Notes under the pieces: generated by a model | What the model saw: only the letters and a program-made list of their open reading frames with translations | Told to the model about the DNA's origin: nothing | The model's database searches: none | In this document: positions 38,732 through 47,585 of the stretch, piece after piece | How the letters are laid out: the number at the start of each line of letters is the position of its first letter | How positions within the stretch are numbered: position 1 is the first letter of the stretch | Program-made: the position numbers and the translations under genes | Source of the DNA: Xanthomonas bonasiae | GTDB taxonomy: Bacteria; Pseudomonadota; Gammaproteobacteria; Xanthomonadales; Xanthomonadaceae | Length of the DNA: 64,000 bases | NCBI RefSeq assembly: GCF_017163705.1 | Contig: NZ_JAFIWB010000017.1 | Location: forward strand, 46,817-110,816 | Direction: 5' to 3'

Positions 38732-39631
38732 ATGATCGAGATTCGCAAGCTGCCGGCCTCGGCCGGCGCGGAATGGCTGTTGAGCGGAATTGCGCTGCTG
38801 CGCCGGGCGCCGCTGGCGCTGGGGCTGCTGGGCGTGATCTGGGGCCTGGCGGCGCTGTTGGCGCTGCTGATGGGCGCGCTGAATCCGACCCTGGGCATGC
38901 TGGCGCAACTGCTGCTGGGCCTGGCCGGACCGCTGCTGTTCGGCGGGCTGGTGTGGGCGGTGCGCGAAGTGGACCAGGGCCGTGTCGCGCAGCCGGCGCA
39001 TCTGCTGCAGGGCCTGCACGACGGCCGTGCGCCGCGCCTGCTGGTGGCGCTGCTGCCGCAGGTGCTGGTCGGCCTGGCGCTGGGTGCGCTGGCCCTGGTG
39101 GTGGTCGGCCAGAGCGGCTGGGAGCAGCTGGGCACGGTGATGAACCAGCTCAACGAACTCGGCCAGTCCAGCGCCCAGCCGGATCCGGCGCAGGTCGAGC
39201 AACTGGTGGCCACGCTGCCGGCGATGCGCATCCTGCTGTGGCTGCTGATGGTGTTCGTCGGCTTCGTGGCGGTGACGCTGACCCTGTTCGTGCTCGCCCC
39301 GCAGGTGATGTTCGACGGCCGCGGCGGCCTGGCGGCGATGCGCAACAGCCTGCGCGCCTGCCTGCACAACCTGCCGGCGATGCTGGTGTTCTTCGTCCTC
39401 GCCTTCATCGCGATGTTCGCGCTGTATTTCGCCCTGGTGCTGGTGATCCTGCTGGTGCAGGCGCTGGCCGGGCCGACCATCGCCGCCCTGGTCGCGCAGT
39501 TGCTGCTGATGGCGCTGGCGATGCCGGCGCTGGCCGGCGCGGTCTACGCGGCCTGGAAGCAGATGTTCGTGCACAGCGGCGACGCCGCGCCGGCGGTGCC
39601 GCCGCCGCCTTCGAATGTGTTTGCGGCTTAA
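38732..39631 (+). CDS. BPSS1780-family multi-pass membrane protein
   Basis: 299 residues with about six hydrophobic helices (LALGLLGVIWGLAALLALLMGAL, MLAQLLLGLAGPLLFGGLVWAV, LVALLPQVLVGLALGALALVVV, LLWLLMVFVGFVAVTLTLFVLAP, LVFFVLAFIAMFALYFALV, and a last one near 260). The N-terminal IEIRKLPASAGAEWLLSG and the central FDGRGGLAAMRNSLRACLHN are the conserved segments of the BPSS1780 family of unknown function. It ends in a proline-rich tail (PPPPSNVFAA). A GGATT-type repeat starts 2 nt after the stop. Confidence 0.82.
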   Translation: MIEIRKLPASAGAEWLLSGIALLRRAPLALGLLGVIWGLAALLALLMGALNPTLGMLAQLLLGLAGPLLFGGLVWAVREVDQGRVAQPAHLLQGLHDGRAPRLLVALLPQVLVGLALGALALVVVGQSGWEQLGTVMNQLNELGQSSAQPDPAQVEQLVATLPAMRILLWLLMVFVGFVAVTLTLFVLAPQVMFDGRGGLAAMRNSLRACLHNLPAMLVFFVLAFIAMFALYFALVLVILLVQALAGPTIAALVAQLLLMALAMPALAGAVYAAWKQMFVHSGDAAPAVPPPPSNVFAA

Positions 39632-39632
39632 G

Positions 39633-39667
39633 GGCCGGGATTTGGGATTCGGGATTGGGGATTCGTA
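39633..39667 (+). repeat. GGGATTCGGGATT-type repeat, copy 2
   Basis: GGCCGGGATTTGGGATTC then GGGATTGGGGATTCGTAA, beginning 2 nt after the stop of the BPSS1780-family gene. It is inverted with respect to copy 3 at 39817-39850, so the two could form a long stem across the gap. Confidence 0.82.
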
Positions 39668-39736
39668 AAAGCGGGAGCTGACGGTTTCCCGGTCGTCGCT
39701 TTTGCAGAGCTCTAGCCTTGCCAGGTCGTCGCATCT

Positions 39737-39759
39737 GTAGGAGGGGCTTCAGCCCCAAC
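39737..39759 (+). repeat. single REP element
   Basis: GTAGGAGGGGCTTCAGCC followed by CCAAC (one mismatch at the final C-G step). It lies between the two GGATT-type repeats in the convergent gap before tatC. Confidence 0.82.
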
Positions 39760-39816
39760 GCTTTGGCGGCGCCAAGGCCAGAATCGTTCCCGCACAGCGC
39801 CGCCGCGCCAGCCTTT

Positions 39817-39850
39817 GCGAATCCCTAATCCCGAATCTCCAATCCCGGCT
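39817..39850 (-). repeat. GGGATTCGGGATT-type repeat, copy 3, overlapping the tatC 3' end
   Basis: On the minus strand it reads GCCGGGATTGGAGATTCGGG then ATTAGGGATTCGC. The tatC TAG stop (39827-39825) lies inside it, so the last residues GLEIRD are encoded by the repeat. Confidence 0.85.
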
Positions 39851-40565
39851 TCTTGGTCACCGCACTAGCCGCAATGATGCCGATCTCGTACAGCAGGCAC
39901 ATCGGGATCGCCAGCATCAGCTGCGAGACCACGTCCGGCGGGGTCAGCACCGCGGCCAGCACGAAGATGCCGACCACCGCGTAGCCGCGGCCTTCGCGCA
40001 GCTGCTGCGGGGTGACCCAGCCGAGCAGGGCCAGGATCACCAGCGCCACCGGCAGCTCGAAGCTGGCGCCGAAGGCGAAGAAGATCGCCAGCACGAAATC
40101 CAGGTAGGCGCCGGCGTCCGGGGTGAGCTGGATGATGTCCGGCTTGAACGTGGTCAGGAAGTGGAACACCGCCGGCAGCACCAGGAAATAGGCGAAGGCG
40201 CAGCCCACGTAGAACAGCAGCACGGCCGAGGCCAGCAGCGGCAATGCCAGGCGCTTCTCGCGCTGGTACAGGCCCGGGGCGACGAACGCCCAGGCCTGGT
40301 ACAGCAGCCACGGCACGGCGATGAACACGCCCACGAAGAAGGTCAGCTTGAGCGGGGCGAACACCGCGCCGGCCGGGTGGGTGGCGATCACGCTCTGCCC
40401 GATCGGCAGCTGCGCCAGCATCGGCGCGGCCAGCCAGGTGTAGATCGGCTTGGAGAAGGGCAGCAGCGCCAGCACCACCACGCCCAGGCCGATCAGCGCG
40501 CGCACCAGGCGCGCGCGCAATTCGACCAGATGCTCGATCAGGCTGCTTTCGGCTTCCGGATTCAT
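39825..40565 (-). CDS. tatC: Sec-independent protein translocase TatC
   Basis: 246 residues, six membrane helices. The receptor of the twin-arginine translocase that binds RR signal peptides. Conserved parts: SLIEHLVELRARLVRALIG at the N terminus, FKLPFF-type LKLTFFVGVFIAVPWLLYQAWAFVAPGLYQREKR, LTPDAGAYLDFVLAIFFAFGASFELPV and VLTPPDVVSQLMLAIPMCLLYEIGI. The C terminus AVTKKPGLEIRD is unusual because its last residues come from an intergenic repeat. Its start overlaps tatB by 4 nt. Confidence 0.98.
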   Translation of the reverse strand: MNPEAESSLIEHLVELRARLVRALIGLGVVVLALLPFSKPIYTWLAAPMLAQLPIGQSVIATHPAGAVFAPLKLTFFVGVFIAVPWLLYQAWAFVAPGLYQREKRLALPLLASAVLLFYVGCAFAYFLVLPAVFHFLTTFKPDIIQLTPDAGAYLDFVLAIFFAFGASFELPVALVILALLGWVTPQQLREGRGYAVVGIFVLAAVLTPPDVVSQLMLAIPMCLLYEIGIIAASAVTKKPGLEIRD

Positions 40566-41107
40566 CGCGGCGCCTCAGGGTCGCCGTTGGGCGGTGCGGC
40601 GCCAGGCGCCGGCGGTGTGGGGGCAGGGTCGTGCGCGGCGGGCGCCGGCGCGTCGCCTGGTGCGTGCGCATGCGCGGTCGGCGCGGCTGGCGTGGTGGCC
40701 GGCACCGCGTGGTCGGCGGCGGGAGCGCCGGACGGCGGCAGTGGTTCCGGCGCTGGCGTCGGCTGCTGCGGTGCGATGGCCGCAGGCGCGCCCTCGGCCA
40801 GCGGTTCCGGCCCGGTCGGGTCGATCTCGCGACGCAGCGCGTCGGTCTCGCGCTGCAGCTGCTGGCCGCTGTCGCGCAACTGCGATTCGGCCTGGCGCAG
40901 CGAGGCCTGCACGTCCTGCAGGCTGCGCTTGAGTTCCTCGGCTTCCAGTTCGCGCTCCAGTTCCTGCTTCACCGAGTCCCACTGCGCGCGCGCGCGGCGC
41001 ACCCACAGGCCGGCGAAGCGCGCTGCCTTGGGCAGGCGTTCCGGGCCGAGCACCACCAGCGCCACCACTGCGATCAGCAGCAGTTCGCTGAATCCGATAT
41101 CGAACAC
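40562..41107 (-). CDS. tatB: Sec-independent protein translocase TatB
   Basis: 181 residues with a GTG start. N-terminal helix FDIGFSELLLIAVVALVVLGPERLP, then the amphipathic helix and a coiled, charged segment (WDSVKQELERELEAEELKRSLQDVQ) typical of TatB; this partners TatC in signal-peptide recognition. The last 75 residues are a low-complexity Pro/Ala-rich tail (PTPAPEPLPPSGAPAADHAVP) of no known role. Middle gene of tatABC; 16-nt gap from tatA and overlap with tatC. Confidence 0.96.
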   Translation of the reverse strand: MFDIGFSELLLIAVVALVVLGPERLPKAARFAGLWVRRARAQWDSVKQELERELEAEELKRSLQDVQASLRQAESQLRDSGQQLQRETDALRREIDPTGPEPLAEGAPAAIAPQQPTPAPEPLPPSGAPAADHAVPATTPAAPTAHAHAPGDAPAPAAHDPAPTPPAPGAAPPNGDPEAPR

Positions 41108-41123
41108 GCCGACAGCGTCCTAT

Positions 41124-41351
41124 TCAGCGCGCGTCGCGGTCGCGCTCGGCCTGGGTCTCGCGGGACTGCTCGCTGCTGCGCGACTCGTCGCCGAGCTGGC
41201 CGGCGGGCTTGTCCTCGTCGCGCATGCCTTTCTTGAATTCCTTGACCGCACTGCCCAGATCCTTGGCGCCGCTGGTCAGCCGCTTGGTGCCGAACACCAG
41301 CAGCACGATCACCAGCACGACAAGCCAGTGCCAGATGCTAAAACCGCCCAT
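41124..41351 (-). CDS. tatA: Sec-independent protein translocase TatA
   Basis: 75 residues from the ATG at 41351, giving the standard [21 protein letters not shown] membrane helix; a longer in-frame start would put 15 polar residues ahead of the helix and is wrong for the family. Then GTKRL and the amphipathic helix [14 protein letters not shown], with a charged tail. TatA oligomers form the pore for folded proteins such as OpgD in this window. First gene of the tatABC operon. Confidence 0.97.
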   Translation of the reverse strand: MGGFSIWHWLVVLVIVLLVFGTKRLTSGAKDLGSAVKEFKKGMRDEDKPAGQLGDESRSSEQSRETQAERDRDAR

Positions 41352-41438
41352 GATCCGCTCGCAGAGAAGTCGTAAGGAATAAGGAGGATAACGCACCGCG
41401 CCGCGGTGCGTTCAGTGCGGCACGCCGTGCCGCGGATT

Positions 41439-42350
41439 CTAGCGGTTGCCGTCCAGCGACTCGGTGCGGATCTCGCCTTCGGACACCGGCTGGAAGCCCT
41501 GCTGCGGCGGCGTCTGCGGTGGCGCCTGCAGCGGCGCGGTGCTGGCGCCGTCGGCGGCGGCGGGTTCGGCCACCGGCGGCGGTGCGGCCTGTGCCGAAGG
41601 CTGCGGCCGCGGCGGCGGCGGGCCCATGGCGGCGCGCCCGGCGCTGTCGGTGCCGCGGTTCTGCCGCGCGGCGTAGGTGGCTTCCTCGAGCTTGTCGCGG
41701 AAGGCGACCACGTCGTTGGACGGCAGGCCGGTGGTGCGGCCTTCGAAGATCATGCGCGGGGTGGTGTTGCTGCCGTACACGTTGAGGTCGGCGGCATCGT
41801 CGATCTGCAGCGCCGCGCCGTCCAGCGCCACGCCGGCGAACAGGCCGCGCGCGCGCGACCACGACCAGATCTCGGCCTTGAGCTGGCCGTCGGTGGCGGC
41901 GGAGGCGTTGCGCCCGACCGGGCCGGCGGCGACGCCGGCATCGGCGCCGAGGGTGAACTTGCCGTTGACGATGTTGTCCAGGCTGCGGTCGTTGCGGAAC
42001 ACCAGCACCACGTCGGAGGACTGCACGCCGACCTGGAAGCCGATGCTGCCGCCGGTGAGCTTGACGAACACCGGGTTGGACCAGGTGCCGTCGGGACGCT
42101 TGACCGACATCAGGCCGTGGCCGCGGCGGCCGCCGATGACCAGGCCGGCCTTGAGCGTGTCCGGGATCACCACGATCGCGCGGCCCTCGTCGAGCAGCTT
42201 GTCGGGGATGGATTGCTCCGGGATCTCCTGGATGTCGGTCAGCACGCGCAGCGCGTTGCGGGCGCGCTCGTCTTCTTCCGGGCCGGCCACGGCGTGGCCG
42301 ACGAACAGCGTGGTACTCAACAACAGGGCGAGGCGCGGCAGGCGGGGCAT
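41439..42350 (-). CDS. exported SYLF-domain (YSC84-like) lipid-binding protein
   Basis: 303 residues. Signal peptide LPRLALLLSTTLFVGHAVAG; the SYLF core follows: IPDKLLDEGRAIVVIPDTLKAGLVIGGRRGHGLMSVK, WSNPVFVKLTGGSIGFQVGVQSSDVVLVFRN, GKFTLGADAGVAAGPVGRNA and SWSRARGLFAGVALDGAAL. This Ysc84 fold binds lipids in eukaryotes; bacterial members are periplasmic or lipid associated with unknown role. The final 70 residues are Pro/Ala/Gln-rich and probably disordered. It lies downstream-convergent in strand with tat genes (same strand, 87 nt upstream of tatA) and divergent from hemH. Confidence 0.85.
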   Translation of the reverse strand: MPRLPRLALLLSTTLFVGHAVAGPEEDERARNALRVLTDIQEIPEQSIPDKLLDEGRAIVVIPDTLKAGLVIGGRRGHGLMSVKRPDGTWSNPVFVKLTGGSIGFQVGVQSSDVVLVFRNDRSLDNIVNGKFTLGADAGVAAGPVGRNASAATDGQLKAEIWSWSRARGLFAGVALDGAALQIDDAADLNVYGSNTTPRMIFEGRTTGLPSNDVVAFRDKLEEATYAARQNRGTDSAGRAAMGPPPPRPQPSAQAAPPPVAEPAAADGASTAPLQAPPQTPPQQGFQPVSEGEIRTESLDGNR

Positions 42351-42514
42351 GGCGGGCTTCCGAAATAGGTCCGCAGCAAGATACTGCAAGTCCTTGAACT
42401 TAGTCACAGCGCAATGAATCGGCAATGAGTGCCACCGCAATACGCGGGCGTGTCGATCGTTGCGATAGACACGATCGCGACACGCACGGCAGGCGGCTCT
42501 GCCACAATGTATGC

Positions 42515-43474
42515 ATGAGCGACGCACCCGAGACCGCCGTGCTGGTGGTGAATCTAGGCACGCCCGAGGCGCCGACCGCGCCTGCGGTCGCCCGTTACCT
42601 GGCCGAGTTCCTCGGCGACAAACGCGTTGTGGCCATCCCCAGGCTGTTCTGGTGGCCGCTGCTGAACTGGGTGATCCTGCCGCGGCGCTCGCCGCGTTCG
42701 GCGGAGAAATACGCGCTGGTGTGGCTGCCGGAAGGCTCGCCGCTGGCGGTGTACACCCGGCGCCTGACCGAGGGCATGCAGCGCGAACTGCCCGGGCACC
42801 GCGTGGCCTGGGCGATGCGCTACGGCACCCCGGCGCTGGCGCCGGCACTGGACGCGCTGCGCGACGGCGGCGTGCGCCGGATCGTGGTGCTGCCGTTGTA
42901 TCCGCAGTATTCGACCACCACCACCGCCTCGATCGAGGACGTGGTGCAGGCCTGGCAGGCGCGCAATCCGCAGCTGCCGGTGACCCTGATCGAGGACTAT
43001 CCGACCGACCCGGCCTGGGTCGAGGCGGTGGCCGACAGCGTGCGCGCGCACTGGGCGCAGCACGGCCGCGGCGAGACACTGTTCTTCTCCTTCCATGGCC
43101 TGCCGCAGCGCGTGGCCAACAACGGCGACCCGTATCCGCAGCGTTGCGAGGCCAGCGCGCAGGCGATCGCCGCGGCGCTGGGCCTGGGCGCCGGCGAGTG
43201 GCAGCTCGGCTACCAGTCGCGCTTCGGCGCCGAGCGCTGGCTGCAGCCGTATGCGGAGCCGAGCCTGTGGCAGCTGGCCGAGCAGGGGACCAAGCGGGTC
43301 GACGTGATCTGCCCGGGCTTCGCCACCGACTGCCTGGAAACGCTGGAGGAAGTGGCGATGGGCTTTGTCGAGACCTGCGCCGCGCGCGGCATGCAGGTGC
43401 GCTACATCCCCTGCCTCAACGACGCCCCGGCGCACGCGCGCGCGCTGGCGCAGCTGGCTGCCCGCGCCGCATGA
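42515..43474 (+). CDS. hemH: ferrochelatase
   Basis: 319 residues. Inserts Fe2+ into protoporphyrin IX in the last step of heme synthesis. Evidence: [14 protein letters not shown] start, [34 protein letters not shown], the metal-binding histidine in [32 protein letters not shown] and the glutamate in [15 protein letters not shown]. The ATG at 42515 gives the standard N terminus. An alpha/beta hydrolase gene overlaps its stop (ATGA). Confidence 0.97.
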   Translation: MSDAPETAVLVVNLGTPEAPTAPAVARYLAEFLGDKRVVAIPRLFWWPLLNWVILPRRSPRSAEKYALVWLPEGSPLAVYTRRLTEGMQRELPGHRVAWAMRYGTPALAPALDALRDGGVRRIVVLPLYPQYSTTTTASIEDVVQAWQARNPQLPVTLIEDYPTDPAWVEAVADSVRAHWAQHGRGETLFFSFHGLPQRVANNGDPYPQRCEASAQAIAAALGLGAGEWQLGYQSRFGAERWLQPYAEPSLWQLAEQGTKRVDVICPGFATDCLETLEEVAMGFVETCAARGMQVRYIPCLNDAPAHARALAQLAARAA

Positions 43475-44313
43475 CGCTGCGCACGTTCGCCTGCCCGTCG
43501 CGGGTGGGCACGCTGGCCGGGCTGCGCAGCGGCGATCCGCACGGACCCAAGGTGCTGGCGCTGCACGGCTGGCTGGACAACGCCGCCAGCTTCGTGCCGC
43601 TGAGCGCGCAGCTGCCGCAGCTGGACCTGGTGATGCTGGACCTGCCCGGCCACGGCCACAGCGACGCCCTGCCGGCCGGCGCCGACTACCTGCTGACCAG
43701 CGCGCTGCATCCACTGCTGGACGCGGCCGACGCGCTGGGCTGGGAGCGCTTCGCGGTGATCGGGCATTCGATGGGCGCGGCGATCGCCAGCACCCTGGCC
43801 GCGGCAGCGCCGCAGCGGGTCGAGAAATTGGTCGCGATCGAGATGCTCGGCGGCCTGGCCGAGACCGTGGAGGGCACGCTGGAGCGGCTGCGCGACAGCG
43901 TCGCCGCGACCCGCCGCGCCAACAGCGCGCCGCTGCGCGTGTTCCCCGACCTGGCCGCACCGGTACGCGCGCGGATGCAGGCCAACCAGCTCAGCGAGCC
44001 GGCGGCGCGGCTGCTGGTCGAGCGCGGGGTCGAGGCGGTGGAGGGCGGCTACGTGTGGCGCAGCGACCGGCGCCTGACCCTGCCCACCGCGGTGCGGCTG
44101 AGCGAGGCGCAGGTGCAGGCGCTGCTGGCCGGCATCGACTGCCCGGCACGGGTGATCTACGCCGACCCGGCGCAGCCGTATTTCCCCGAGCCGCTGCGCA
44201 GCGAGCGCGCGGCGCTGCTTCGCCATGGCCGCGTGCACCTGCTGCCGGGCACCCACCATCTGCACATGGAGCAGCCGGCCGCGGTGGCGGCGCTGTTGCG
44301 CGACTTCTTCTGA
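43471..44313 (+). CDS. alpha/beta hydrolase
   Basis: 280 residues. Oxyanion region [13 protein letters not shown], nucleophile elbow [10 protein letters not shown] (Ser near 92), and the catalytic His in PGTHHLHME identify an alpha/beta-hydrolase fold enzyme (esterase or lipase-like, no signal peptide). WLDNA and DLPGHGHSD place it with serine hydrolases of the YbfF/mesenchymal-hydrolase type. Translationally coupled to hemH by a 4-nt overlap; such hemH-hydrolase pairs are common in xanthomonads, with no proven link to heme. Confidence 0.88.
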   Translation: MTLRTFACPSRVGTLAGLRSGDPHGPKVLALHGWLDNAASFVPLSAQLPQLDLVMLDLPGHGHSDALPAGADYLLTSALHPLLDAADALGWERFAVIGHSMGAAIASTLAAAAPQRVEKLVAIEMLGGLAETVEGTLERLRDSVAATRRANSAPLRVFPDLAAPVRARMQANQLSEPAARLLVERGVEAVEGGYVWRSDRRLTLPTAVRLSEAQVQALLAGIDCPARVIYADPAQPYFPEPLRSERAALLRHGRVHLLPGTHHLHMEQPAAVAALLRDFF

Positions 44314-44633
44314 ACCGCTGGCCGGCGCCGTTACGCCGCCCTGCCACCACCGCATCGTGCGACAGCCGCAGCGGGACGCTGCGCCGCTGGCCCGAACCGA
44401 TGCCGTCGCATGTCCAGCACACGCCTGTGGACGCCGACGCGTGCGCGGAGGTCGCGTGCGCCTGCTCAAGTTTCCGGCATTGCCGCCGATAGACGCTGGG
44501 ACGCGCGGCACGCCGCGGTTGCGATCCACCCGGCGTCACAGTTCGCCATGTTGTCGTAGGCCGGTCGCGTTTCGGTAAAGCTTGGTGGCCAGGGTACGCG
44601 TGGGCAATTGCGCCCGAACCTCTCCCCGCCCCG
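44314..44633. other. 320-bp gap with the sigma-28 promoter of the chemoreceptor gene
   Basis: Contains the near-consensus flagellar promoter at 44466-44492 (separate entry), leaving a leader of about 130 nt. A second TAAAGCTT at about 44576 lacks a proper -10 partner. No gene seen. Confidence 0.6.
44466..44492 (+). promoter_or_regulatory. sigma-28 (FliA) promoter for the chemoreceptor gene
   Basis: TCAAGTTT, 11-nt spacer, GCCGATAG, against consensus TAAAGTTT-N11-GCCGATAA: 7 of 8 matches in each box with exact spacing. It is 142 nt upstream of the chemoreceptor ATG, in the right orientation. Confidence 0.85.
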
Positions 44634-46814
44634 ATGATCCGTCTCCTCCGTCGTTATCCAGTCGGTCCCCGACTGACCTTCGCCTTCGCGGCCTTGCTGC
44701 TGCTCTGCGGCGCGCTGATCGTCGCCAGCCTGGCCTCGATGGCCATGGCGCGCCACCAACTCGACGACATCAGCCTGGACAAGATGGAGAAGATCCGCCT
44801 GTCCGATGCGATGGTCACCGCCCAGGCGCGGCTGGAAATCGGCCTGCTCAACGATGTGATCCTGACCAACCCCGACGAGAAGCGGGAGATCGTGCGCGCG
44901 ATCGGCCAGGCCGCGCGCGATTACGCGCAGGTGCGCCGCAAGCTGTTCGCGATGCGCCTGGATCCGGCCGACCGTACCGGCGCGCAGCGCCGCGCCGCGA
45001 TCGACCAGGCCTATGTCCAGGTGCAGCCGTTCCAGACCCAGGTGCTGGCGCTGGCCGCCGACAACCAGAACCTGGACGCGCAGACCCTGAACCTGTACAC
45101 GCTGCAGCCGCTGCTGGCGAACTGGCAGCAGGCGATCCAGCGCAATGCCGCGCACCTGCGCACGCTCAGCGACCAGGCCTATGTCGATGCGGTGGCGACG
45201 ATGGCCCGCGCGCGCTGGATGCTGCTGATCGGCGGCGGCCTGCTGCTGGCGGTGGCCACCTGGCTGGGCTGGTGCATCACCCAGAGCCTGGTACGGCCGC
45301 TGCGCGAAGGGACGCGGATCGCCGCGGCGATCGCCGCCGGCCGTCTCGACGCACCGCTGCCGGTGCACGGCAACGACGAGGCCGCCGAGCTGCTGCGCAG
45401 CATGCAGACCATGCAGGCGCAGCTGCGCGCGGTGCTCGCCGAGCAACGGCAGATGGCGCAGCGCCACGCCGCCGGCGCGGTCGCGCACCGCAGCGACGCG
45501 GCGGGGTTCCCCGGCGAATACGGGCAACTGCTGCACGACGCCAATGCGCTGGTCGATCTGCACGTGGGCACGGTGCAGTCCACCGTTGCGTTGATGCAGC
45601 GCTACGCCATCGGCGACCTCAGCGAGGACATGCCGCGCCTGCCCGGCGAGCAGGCGGCGATCTCCGACACCATGGACGCGATCAAGGCCAACCTCGGCGC
45701 GCTCAACCGCGACATCTGGCACCTGGCGGCGGCCGCGGCGGCCGGCGATTTCAGCGCGCGCGGCGACGTCGGCCGCCACCAGCACGATTTCCGCACCATG
45801 CTGGAAAGCCTGAACCAGTTGATGGCCACCGTGGACGGCAACCTCGACGCGCTGTCGACGCTGCTGCGCGCCATCGCCTGCGGCGACCTGGGCGTGCGCA
45901 TGCACGGCGAATTCCATGGCGTGTTCGCGCGCATGCGCGACGACGCCAACGCCACCGCCGACCAGCTGGCGGGAATCGTGGCCGGCATCCAGCAGGCGGC
46001 GGCGGCGATCGACAGCGAGGCCGGCGCCATCGCCGGCGGACACCAGGACCTGTCGCGCCGCAGCGCCGAGCAGGCCGGCGCGTTGGAGCGCACCGCGGCA
46101 TCGGCGGCGCAACTGACCGAGACGGTCAAACAGAACGCCGCGCACGCCGACCAGGCCAACCAGCTGGCGACCGCCGCGGCGTCGGTCGCGCGCCAGGGCG
46201 GCGCGGCGATCGACGAAGCGGTGGCGGCGATGCAGGGCGTGCAGGGCTCGTCGCGCAAGATCGGCGAGATCATCGCGGTGATCGACAGCATCGCGTTCCA
46301 GACCAACATCCTGGCCTTGAACGCGGCGGTGGAGGCGGCGCGCGCCGGCGAGCAGGGCCGCGGCTTCGCCGTCGTCGCCAGCGAGGTGCGCGCGCTGGCG
46401 CAGCGTTCGGCCGGCGCGGCGAAGGAGATCAAGACGCTGATCGAGGCCTCCCTGTCCCAGGTCGCGGTGGCGTCGGCGCAGGTCCACGGCGCGGGCCAGA
46501 CCATGGGCCGGGTGCTGGCCTCGGTGGGCGAGGTCAACGACGTCGTGGCCGGGATCGCGGTGGCCTCGCAGGCGCAGTCGGCGGGCATCGAACAGGTCGG
46601 CCAGGCGATGGCGCAGATGGACAGCACCACGCAGCAGAACCTGGCGCTGGTGGAACAGGCCACCGCGGCCTCGCATGCGCTGGAACAGCAGGCCGGCACG
46701 CTGGCCGCGGCGGTGGCGGTGTTCCGGCTGCAGGCGCGCGCCGAGGCGCCGCAACAGCGGCCCGCCATGGCCGCTCCGGCACCGGCCGAGCTCGACCTGG
46801 CCGTCGGCGCCTAG
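44634..46814 (+). CDS. methyl-accepting chemotaxis protein
   Basis: 726 residues. Membrane helices at about 14-37 and 193-216 bracket a periplasmic helical sensor region of about 155 residues ([20 protein letters not shown] onward, four-helix-bundle type). HAMP follows, then a longer repeated HAMP-like linker ([22 protein letters not shown]), and the signalling hairpin [33 protein letters not shown] near 547. The C terminus ends AELDLAVGA without the NWETF-type CheR docking motif. Expressed with flagellar genes, judged from the sigma-28 promoter. Confidence 0.93.
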   Translation: MIRLLRRYPVGPRLTFAFAALLLLCGALIVASLASMAMARHQLDDISLDKMEKIRLSDAMVTAQARLEIGLLNDVILTNPDEKREIVRAIGQAARDYAQVRRKLFAMRLDPADRTGAQRRAAIDQAYVQVQPFQTQVLALAADNQNLDAQTLNLYTLQPLLANWQQAIQRNAAHLRTLSDQAYVDAVATMARARWMLLIGGGLLLAVATWLGWCITQSLVRPLREGTRIAAAIAAGRLDAPLPVHGNDEAAELLRSMQTMQAQLRAVLAEQRQMAQRHAAGAVAHRSDAAGFPGEYGQLLHDANALVDLHVGTVQSTVALMQRYAIGDLSEDMPRLPGEQAAISDTMDAIKANLGALNRDIWHLAAAAAAGDFSARGDVGRHQHDFRTMLESLNQLMATVDGNLDALSTLLRAIACGDLGVRMHGEFHGVFARMRDDANATADQLAGIVAGIQQAAAAIDSEAGAIAGGHQDLSRRSAEQAGALERTAASAAQLTETVKQNAAHADQANQLATAAASVARQGGAAIDEAVAAMQGVQGSSRKIGEIIAVIDSIAFQTNILALNAAVEAARAGEQGRGFAVVASEVRALAQRSAGAAKEIKTLIEASLSQVAVASAQVHGAGQTMGRVLASVGEVNDVVAGIAVASQAQSAGIEQVGQAMAQMDSTTQQNLALVEQATAASHALEQQAGTLAAAVAVFRLQARAEAPQQRPAMAAPAPAELDLAVGA

Positions 46815-46846
46815 CCGGGCACCGCGTGGTCGCGCGGTGGCGTCGT

Positions 46847-46869
46847 GCGCGGGGGCTTTCCGCCCGCGC
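46847..46869 (+). terminator. hairpin after the chemoreceptor gene
   Basis: GCGCGGG / CCCGCGC 7-bp stem with a 9-nt loop, 33 nt after the stop. No T-tract, so weak. Confidence 0.35.
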
Positions 46870-46976
46870 GGCGCTGCCGGAGCGCCCAGGACGGCCAGCG
46901 CGCGGGGATGGCCGCTGGCGGCTGAATGCGTCGCCTACACGGTGTTCGTGAAGCTTGTGTGTAGAAAAAATTTCGC

Positions 46977-47003
46977 TTAAGTTCCCGCCACGCCTGCCGA
47001 CAA
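46977..47003 (+). promoter_or_regulatory. second sigma-28-like promoter, no gene downstream
   Basis: TTAAGTTC, 11-nt spacer, GCCGACAA. Six of eight and seven of eight matches to the FliA consensus with exact spacing. The next gene on either side of the start point in this direction is on the opposite strand. Confidence 0.65.
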
Positions 47004-47585
47004 AACAGGCATAGACGCGATACGTCTTGTGTACGCGGCCCGATCCCGGCGTCCTGACATGCCGGCGTAGTGCCGCTCGGACCGTATCGTTCGCTGGTGC
47101 CGGAGGTCGCGCCAGGTGTGAGGTAGGCGGGGAGAGGGGGCCTGCCGGGCGCTGCGCATGGAGTTCTTCTTCCGCAGCGCTGAGGCGAAACCCGCCGTCC
47201 TTCCGTTTTCTCCGAATCTGTCCATCGCCACGGCGCTGCGCGCCTCGAGGCGAGCGATCCGTTCCCGAACGCCGCCGGATTCACCCGGCCTGTCGCGACT
47301 GCCTGCCTCGCCGCCGTGGCGCATTGTGCCGGCAGGGCGGTGCTGCGCCGCACCGGTTCACTGCGCCGCGGCCAACCGCGTGGTCGGCGACGCGAGGGCG
47401 ATCCCTGTGCCGGTGCAGTCGCTGGTGTCCGGCGACGATTTCGTTGTGCATCGCGACCTGTAAGACCGTTTCTGCGAGCGGCTGTCCTCTTGCCAGGCGC
47501 TGGGTCAGCGTCCGGGCTGAAACAGCCTCATGCTTTTCTGCGTTTCCTTGCCTCGTGCGCGCGCAACGACGGCGCGCGAGACGCC

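Larger units (their letters stand above)
46815..47585. other. 771-bp gap with an orphan sigma-28-like promoter
   Basis: Holds a hairpin after the chemoreceptor gene and the promoter-like sequence at 46977-47003. Downstream, a frame of 101 codons starts at 47158 but has no recognisable homology or convincing codon pattern. I could not find remains of a second chemoreceptor. Confidence 0.5.

Noticed and set aside
42450..42483. Interrupted inverted repeat GTGTCGATCG / CGATCGCGACAC upstream of hemH
   Set aside because: Imperfect (2-nt insertion) and made of short CGAT words common at this GC content; no regulator can be tied to it.
44576..44602. TAAAGCTT as an additional sigma-28 -35 box
   Set aside because: At the required spacing the -10 reads TACGCGTG, far from GCCGATAA.
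47158..47463. 101-codon frame downstream of the orphan sigma-28-like promoter
   Set aside because: No recognisable motif, and composition like non-coding GC-rich DNA. Retained only as a possibility in the region note.
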